Below, piece after piece: positions 60,094 through 64,000 of a stretch of 64,000 nucleotides of DNA. The stretch is taken from NCBI GenBank assembly GCA_028386065.3, contig JAKUCV010000419.1, forward strand, positions 213,393 to 277,392, in the 5' to 3' direction. The notes below the pieces were generated by a model, which saw only the letters and a program-made list of their open reading frames with translations, ran no database searches and was not told where the DNA came from. Made by a program: the position numbers and the translations under genes. Every line of letters starts with the position of its first letter. Within the stretch, counting starts at the first letter, position 1. This DNA comes from Turnera subulata (lineage: Eukaryota > Streptophyta > Magnoliopsida > Malpighiales > Passifloraceae).

Positions 60094-60396
60094 TTAGTTC
60101 CCTAATGCATTCCCAGAGACTTTCTTTGCCTTGATGCTTTCTCGAGTGAGTGCGGCATTCTGGAGTTGGGTGCCCCTTATCACATCCCCAACAAGTGCAT
60201 ATTGTCCCGTAGCATCCCAAAACTGCTTCATGGCTACTTGAGCAAATGGTTGTCCTAATAAGCCTCCACGGAGGATCGTTTCTTCTAACTTGCCCATCAA
60301 GGCCCGGAATGTTGATTGCACCTCCTTCTCTTGCTGAAGGCTCCAGTCTTCATAAATTGGAAAATCATCCCTCGTCAGCTCCCACTTTAGGTTCAT
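60094..60396 (-). CDS. Unidentified short ORF in element B sense orientation
   Basis: 100 codons on the minus strand, starting MNLKWELTRDDFPIYEDWSL, with LRGGLLGQPFAQVAMKQFWD. It is not recognised. Its place between the primer-binding site (61171) and the rest of the element is where gag normally lies, but no zinc knuckle or capsid motif is present. It may be a gag remnant or the 5' exon of something else. The stretch to 59907 continues with stop codons. Confidence 0.3.
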   Translation of the reverse strand: MNLKWELTRDDFPIYEDWSLQQEKEVQSTFRALMGKLEETILRGGLLGQPFAQVAMKQFWDATGQYALVGDVIRGTQLQNAALTRESIKAKKVSGNALGN

Positions 60397-61170
60397 TCTT
60401 GTGCCAATAGCACCCTTTGATTGGTTAGCATGCTCATGGTTTCTCCTGACTGCTAAAAATGGAGAAATGGGTCATAGTGCCTTGCTCAGGTGGATTCAAA
60501 AAAGAAGGCTGATAACAAATGGTTTGGGCGAAAAAGATGAGACGTGGGTTGACACTCGACTCGGCATACTACCTTTTCTAAAACTCAATGCAAAATGACA
60601 TGTGTTATGCAACCCTAACTTCTCAAATTCTTAGGGCAATTGGGCATCCACTCGAGTTATTAAGATAAATCTCCTCTGAGTTTTGGTAAACCACCGCTTG
60701 AAGATATGAAATCTTCCCCTCCCTTAGTAGCCATGGATGATTACTCCCCTTTCCTCCTTTTCTCAAACCCCATGTATGCATAAATTGAAATCCCGAAACA
60801 ACAAGACACAACACATATGTACAATATAATAGATTCCACACAAACGCACGTACCACTTATTGATTCATAATGCATGAGATGCTCAGGGTGTGCAGCTGGT
60901 TGGGGGCCAAAAGATTGCCGCTAGGGAATAGATTGACCTACTCACATGTGATAATGGATATCGCGTGAGGTCCAAGGCTCATTAATCCCCATCATTGCTA
61001 AGCATCGAGAAACGGGTTCACTCAAGCTGCCATTGCTTAAAGAAAGCATTGTGGTGGACTTGGATTCCCTCTCCCTCTTATGGTAGAGGCTTCACATCAG
61101 TCATCATGAATGCAAGGCACTTATGATGACAAAACTCAACGATTGCACAAGGTTTCTTGAACCCACTACT
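60397..61170 (-). other. 5' leader of element B
   Basis: Between the primer-binding site and the short ORF; no coding features. Confidence 0.5.
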
Positions 61171-61188
61171 TCCTCAGCGGAGTCGCCA
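61171..61188 (-). other. Primer-binding site of element B
   Basis: Minus-strand TGGCGACTCCGCTGAGGA starts two bases after the LTR end ...TATTCACA. It is close to TGGCGACTCCGCTGGGGA, which is common at this site in plant gypsy elements. It sets the element direction as minus, opposite to the PMD gene. Confidence 0.8.
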
Positions 61189-61190
61189 AC

Positions 61191-62758
61191 TGTGAATACC
61201 CGACCCAAAATCACTTGGGCCTATTCACCTATTCTTTTTCACCTTCTTCCTTGGGTCAATCCCGTGTCAATGAAGTCGCCACCCAAATTTTGTTAAGGAC
61301 AAAATTTAGGAAAAATCTTTGTATGACTCCTTTAGGCAACATGGTCATGGCGAACCAAAGACATGGGATCCGGGATTCGTCACGGATGGGAAGGTGTTAG
61401 GCACCCATCCGTGTTGGGTCGAAACCTTGTGCAATTGCAAACTACAAGTGTGCCTTGTGCAGGTGTGTAAGTATGGAACGTAAAGAGAAGGGGAGAAGAA
61501 GAAAATTTGGCTTGCATCCCGTTCTAAAACCGAGACTACCTACGTACTCGAGTGACCAGGGTCAAAGCCACGTAGTTCTAAACATGGCATTAAGTCGCCA
61601 CTTACATCATGAAAAGCATCAGCATACAATCAACCAAAATCAAATAAGAAGGGGTTAGTGTTACCTCTTGTAGCTCTCCTCTAGCTCCTTGAATTGGATT
61701 GTGTTCTACACCCACCTTCTTGCCACTTCTAAGCTCAATGGTTGACCCTCTCCTTGATTCCTCCTTGCTGGATTACTACTGATGTTTTCCACAAAATTCT
61801 ACCAGAGTTTCTGCTTATAAAAGATTTCTAGACTTAGAGAGGTAGAGTTTCTCCAAGCACTCAAGCTTATAGGTGTGTATGTGAATAATAATTTGTGTCC
61901 CCTGAAATGTGTGTGAGGGGTTGTATTTATAGTGTTCTGGGGAACCTAGGGGCGTGGACCTGCTTAATGATGAAGAATATGCCCGAACATTTGGTCCAAA
62001 AACCACGTAGGAACGAATTAGAAACAAAAATCAAGAAAATTGGGGATTCTGGGCACTGATGACCGCCAAGGCCGGCGGTCATGTGTGGATGCCCGCCGGC
62101 ACCCGACGGTCGTCACGAGATGGCCGCCGATCACCTTGTGTGTCACCCGTTCTTTCCTTTTTCGAACCCCAATCCCTCTAATTCAGCTCTGATTTGATCC
62201 TACCGCGTAATCAACCCCTAATAAACCCAGAATCACTCAATTCCTTGATTATTACTCCTCTAAATCATTCCATAACTGATTGATTACACATCAACACCCA
62301 TTTTAAACAAAAAATCATGCCAAAAACACAAAATATAATTAAATGATGATTTAACTCTGATTTTCCAAAATCAGAGCTGGAATTAACCTGCAAGAAATGT
62401 GTTAGTGGGCCAATTAAACTTTGGAGAATTAACTTGGGCCCTTAAACTCATTCTTAACCCAAAAATAAATCATCTCAATATAATTGGATTAAAAAAATAA
62501 ATAAAAGGCCCAAGCAATTAAAATATATTCCAACCTAAATAAACCTTATTATATATTTTATTGGAAGATTAAATCATCTCATTAATCCTAGAGTTCAAAT
62601 ACATGAAGGTCCAAATTACCAAAATATATTATTTCTACTAAGTTAAATTCTTGACATGTCTTAATCCTAGGATTGAATCATCTCATCAATTCAAGGTTAA
62701 AGTATGTTTAAAATCCAATTTTAGTAGAAAATTTGTGGGTCAAATTTGGGTGTTCACA
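61191..62758 (-). repeat. 5' LTR of element B
   Basis: 1568 bp, partner of 33052-34649. TATA box on the minus strand at 61924-61931. The GACCGCC module lies at about 62060-62130, about 130-200 bp upstream of the TATA box in transcription sense. Confidence 0.9.
62060..62130 (-). promoter_or_regulatory. GACCGCC/GGCGGTC module in the 5' LTR of element B
   Basis: ATGACCGCCAAGGCCGGCGGTCAT is interrupted here as inverted GACCGCC and GGCGGTC arms, followed by GCCCGCCGGCACCCGACGG. Equivalent modules occur at 31840-31915, 33915-34020, 29327-29350, 36946-37048 and 63697-63792. Confidence 0.5.
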
Positions 62759-62763
62759 TAGGG

Positions 62764-63696
62764 ATATGTCTCCTCCCATGGGGGTGATTTCGGGGTTACC
62801 TGCTTTCTAGGGATTTTGTCATCCTCCATGGGGAACTCGGATTTTCTTTATTTTTTGGGTTGGTGGGAATCATCTCAGCCCTCCGATGGCATCACATACC
62901 TTCTTATCAGCCAACAACAATTCTCGGGGCATTACATACCCCTCGAGGTAGCATGCCCCAAAGAAACTCATCTCCAGCAATGGGGTTTCATGCCCCGTGA
63001 ATTGATTCAGAACGGGGTAGCATGCCTTATGGATTGATTTATAACGGGGTAGCATGCCCCAAGCGAGTCTTACCGACATGTGGGGTAGTATGTCCCAGTA
63101 ATCGATACATGGGGTAGCATGCCCCGGAAATCAAGAAACCTGACTACGATTCCAATCCTACGGGGTAGCATGCCCCAAATGAGTCTTACAGACACATGGG
63201 GTAGTATGTCCGGGAAACCAATGCATGGGGTAGCATGCCCCTGAAATCAAGAATTCTGACTACAATTCGAATCCTACGGGGTAGCATGCCCCAAATAAAT
63301 CATGAGGGGTAGCATGCCCCGGGAAACCATACATGGGGTTTCATGCCCCAGTAGATATCATCTAATGGGGTTTCGTGCCTCGGCAAACATCATAAATGGG
63401 GTAGCATGCTTCAGAAATCAAACTGGGCCCGCCGAGCCCTCGGAAGAATTCAATTCTTGTCAAAAGGGGTAGCATGCCCCAAAATTTTATATAATGGGGG
63501 TGATATGCCTTTTCTTGATTAGAAATGCTAGGGCTCGGTGGGCCCAACTCAAAACCCGAGCCAAGCGGACCCTGTCATGCGAAATACAGTGTTTTATCAT
63601 TGTGAGTCAATCAACATGCATGCACTAGTCTCTACTTTCAGAAAAAGTCACTCTAGGTATGGGACCCGCAAAACGAAGAACAAGAACAGGCTACAG
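62764..63696 (-). other. Element A internal sequence, right segment
   Basis: Continuation of 32529-33051 after removal of element B. It starts with the CCTCC..GGGGACTCGG type of words also seen at 32690-33000, then an array of GGGGTAGCATGCCCC. Confidence 0.75.
63003..63490. repeat. GGGGTAGCATGCCCC array
   Basis: About 14 copies of GGGGTAGCATGCCCC or a close variant (GGGGTTTCATGCCCC, GGGGTAGTATGTCCC) spaced 25-60 bp apart. Each unit can pair GGGG with CCCC around GCATGC. It ends about 200 bp before the antisense PMD promoter module. Confidence 0.8.
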
Positions 63697-63792
63697 GAGC
63701 CGACGGTCATCCCTGGATGTCCGCCAGGAGATGGTGGTCTTGTCGGGATGACTGCCAGAAGGTGACGGTCTTCCCGATATGCCCGCCGAGTT
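63697..63792 (+). promoter_or_regulatory. GACGGTC/GCCCGCC module upstream of the element A PMD gene
   Basis: Diverged version of the module at 36946-37048, at the same distance (about 140 bp) before the PMD start codon. It is followed by a CT-rich stretch. Confidence 0.4.
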
Positions 63793-63928
63793 CCAAACGC
63801 CTCTTAAAACCCCCAAAACCTCTTTTCCTTCTTTATTTCACTCTCTCTCTCCCAAAACTCACTCTTTTACTTCTCCAATTCTCTCAAAACACTCACAAAT
63901 TCTTCCCCTTCCATTCCAAAGTAACTCC

Positions 63929-64000
63929 ATGGCTTCATCATCCTCTAGTGCCCACAAATCAAGAGAAGATTCAATGAGGAGGTATCACCCACAATCCAAT
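63929..64000 (+). CDS. Plant mobile domain (PMD) gene of element A, N-terminal start only
   Basis: ATG 63929-63931 opens MASSSSSAHKSREDSMRRYH, clearly homologous to the start of the element B copy at 37187. The window ends 24 codons in, so the state of the gene cannot be judged. Confidence 0.6.
   Translation, partial: MASSSSSAHKSREDSMRRYHPQSN

Larger units (their letters stand above)
33052..62758 (-). mobile_element. Element B: non-autonomous LTR retrotransposon with antisense PMD gene
   Basis: LTRs at 33052-34649 and 61191-62758 are flanked by the 5-bp TSD TAGGG (33047-33051 and 62759-62763). Minus orientation follows from the primer-binding site TGGCGACTCCGCTGAGGA at 61188-61171 and the purine tract GAGGGGCATC next to the left LTR. 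Without the two nested elements the internal region is about 8.06 kb. It holds one short sense ORF, a plus-strand PMD pseudogene, a hAT MITE and several tandem repeat fields. No reverse transcriptase, RNase H or integrase was recognised. B is inserted inside element A, a member of the same family. Confidence 0.85.

Noticed and set aside
63003..63490. Possible CRISPR-like array from regularly recurring 15-base units
   Set aside because: Unit is far too short, spacing is irregular, no cas genes, and the context is a plant retroelement.

Overview
This window looks like nuclear DNA of a flowering plant, probably a eudicot. It has intron-rich genes with canonical GT-AG junctions, a chloroplast-type aspartate kinase, and several nested LTR retrotransposons of plant-specific lineages. 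No rRNA or tRNA gene, CRISPR array or bacterial operon is visible. The species cannot be told from the sequence alone.

Only two genes look intact, and they converge. At 2726-6541 (+) is a class II nucleotidyltransferase (poly(A) polymerase / CCA-adding enzyme family) with at least 13 exons. At 7902-11797 (-) is a 13-exon, 569-residue monofunctional aspartate kinase with a plastid-type leader. Everything else is intergenic or transposon-derived.

Between 12 and 30.7 kb is a patchwork of damaged elements. It holds an inverted-repeat DNA element (13.0-14.4 kb), a truncated Athila-like Ty3/gypsy element on the minus strand (LTR and polypurine tract near 15.1 kb, extra ORF at 16.8-18.0 kb, integrase at 18.9-20.3 kb), and a 7.7 kb non-coding LARD-like element with a 614 bp LTR and many short tandem repeats (20.3-28.06 kb). 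A short LTR pair with an inverted fragment of another LTR lies at 28.8-30.7 kb.

From 30.76 kb to the end is a four-level nest that can be taken apart by target-site duplications (TSDs). Element A (one LTR at 30763-32528, the other beyond the window) contains element B (33052-62758, TSD TAGGG), a member of the same family. Inside B, at one point of its plant mobile domain (PMD) gene, sit a Sirevirus-like Ty1/copia element (46752-57544, TSD GACCT) and a minus-strand Athila/Tat-like gypsy derivative (39071-46744, TSD ATGAC). The two TSDs overlap by three bases. Removing both rejoins a continuous PMD-type reading frame.

Elements A and B are the most interesting content. By primer-binding site and polypurine tract they are transcribed on the minus strand, yet they carry a spliced-looking PMD gene on the opposite strand. 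A GACCGCC...GGCGGTC sequence module occurs both in their LTR promoters and just upstream of that antisense gene. No reverse transcriptase was recognised in them, so they look like a non-autonomous family. The copia element has its own odd feature: short ATTTGGCT/AGCCAAAT hairpins scattered through LTR, coding and pre-LTR regions. All transposon ORFs here are broken by stops or frameshifts.
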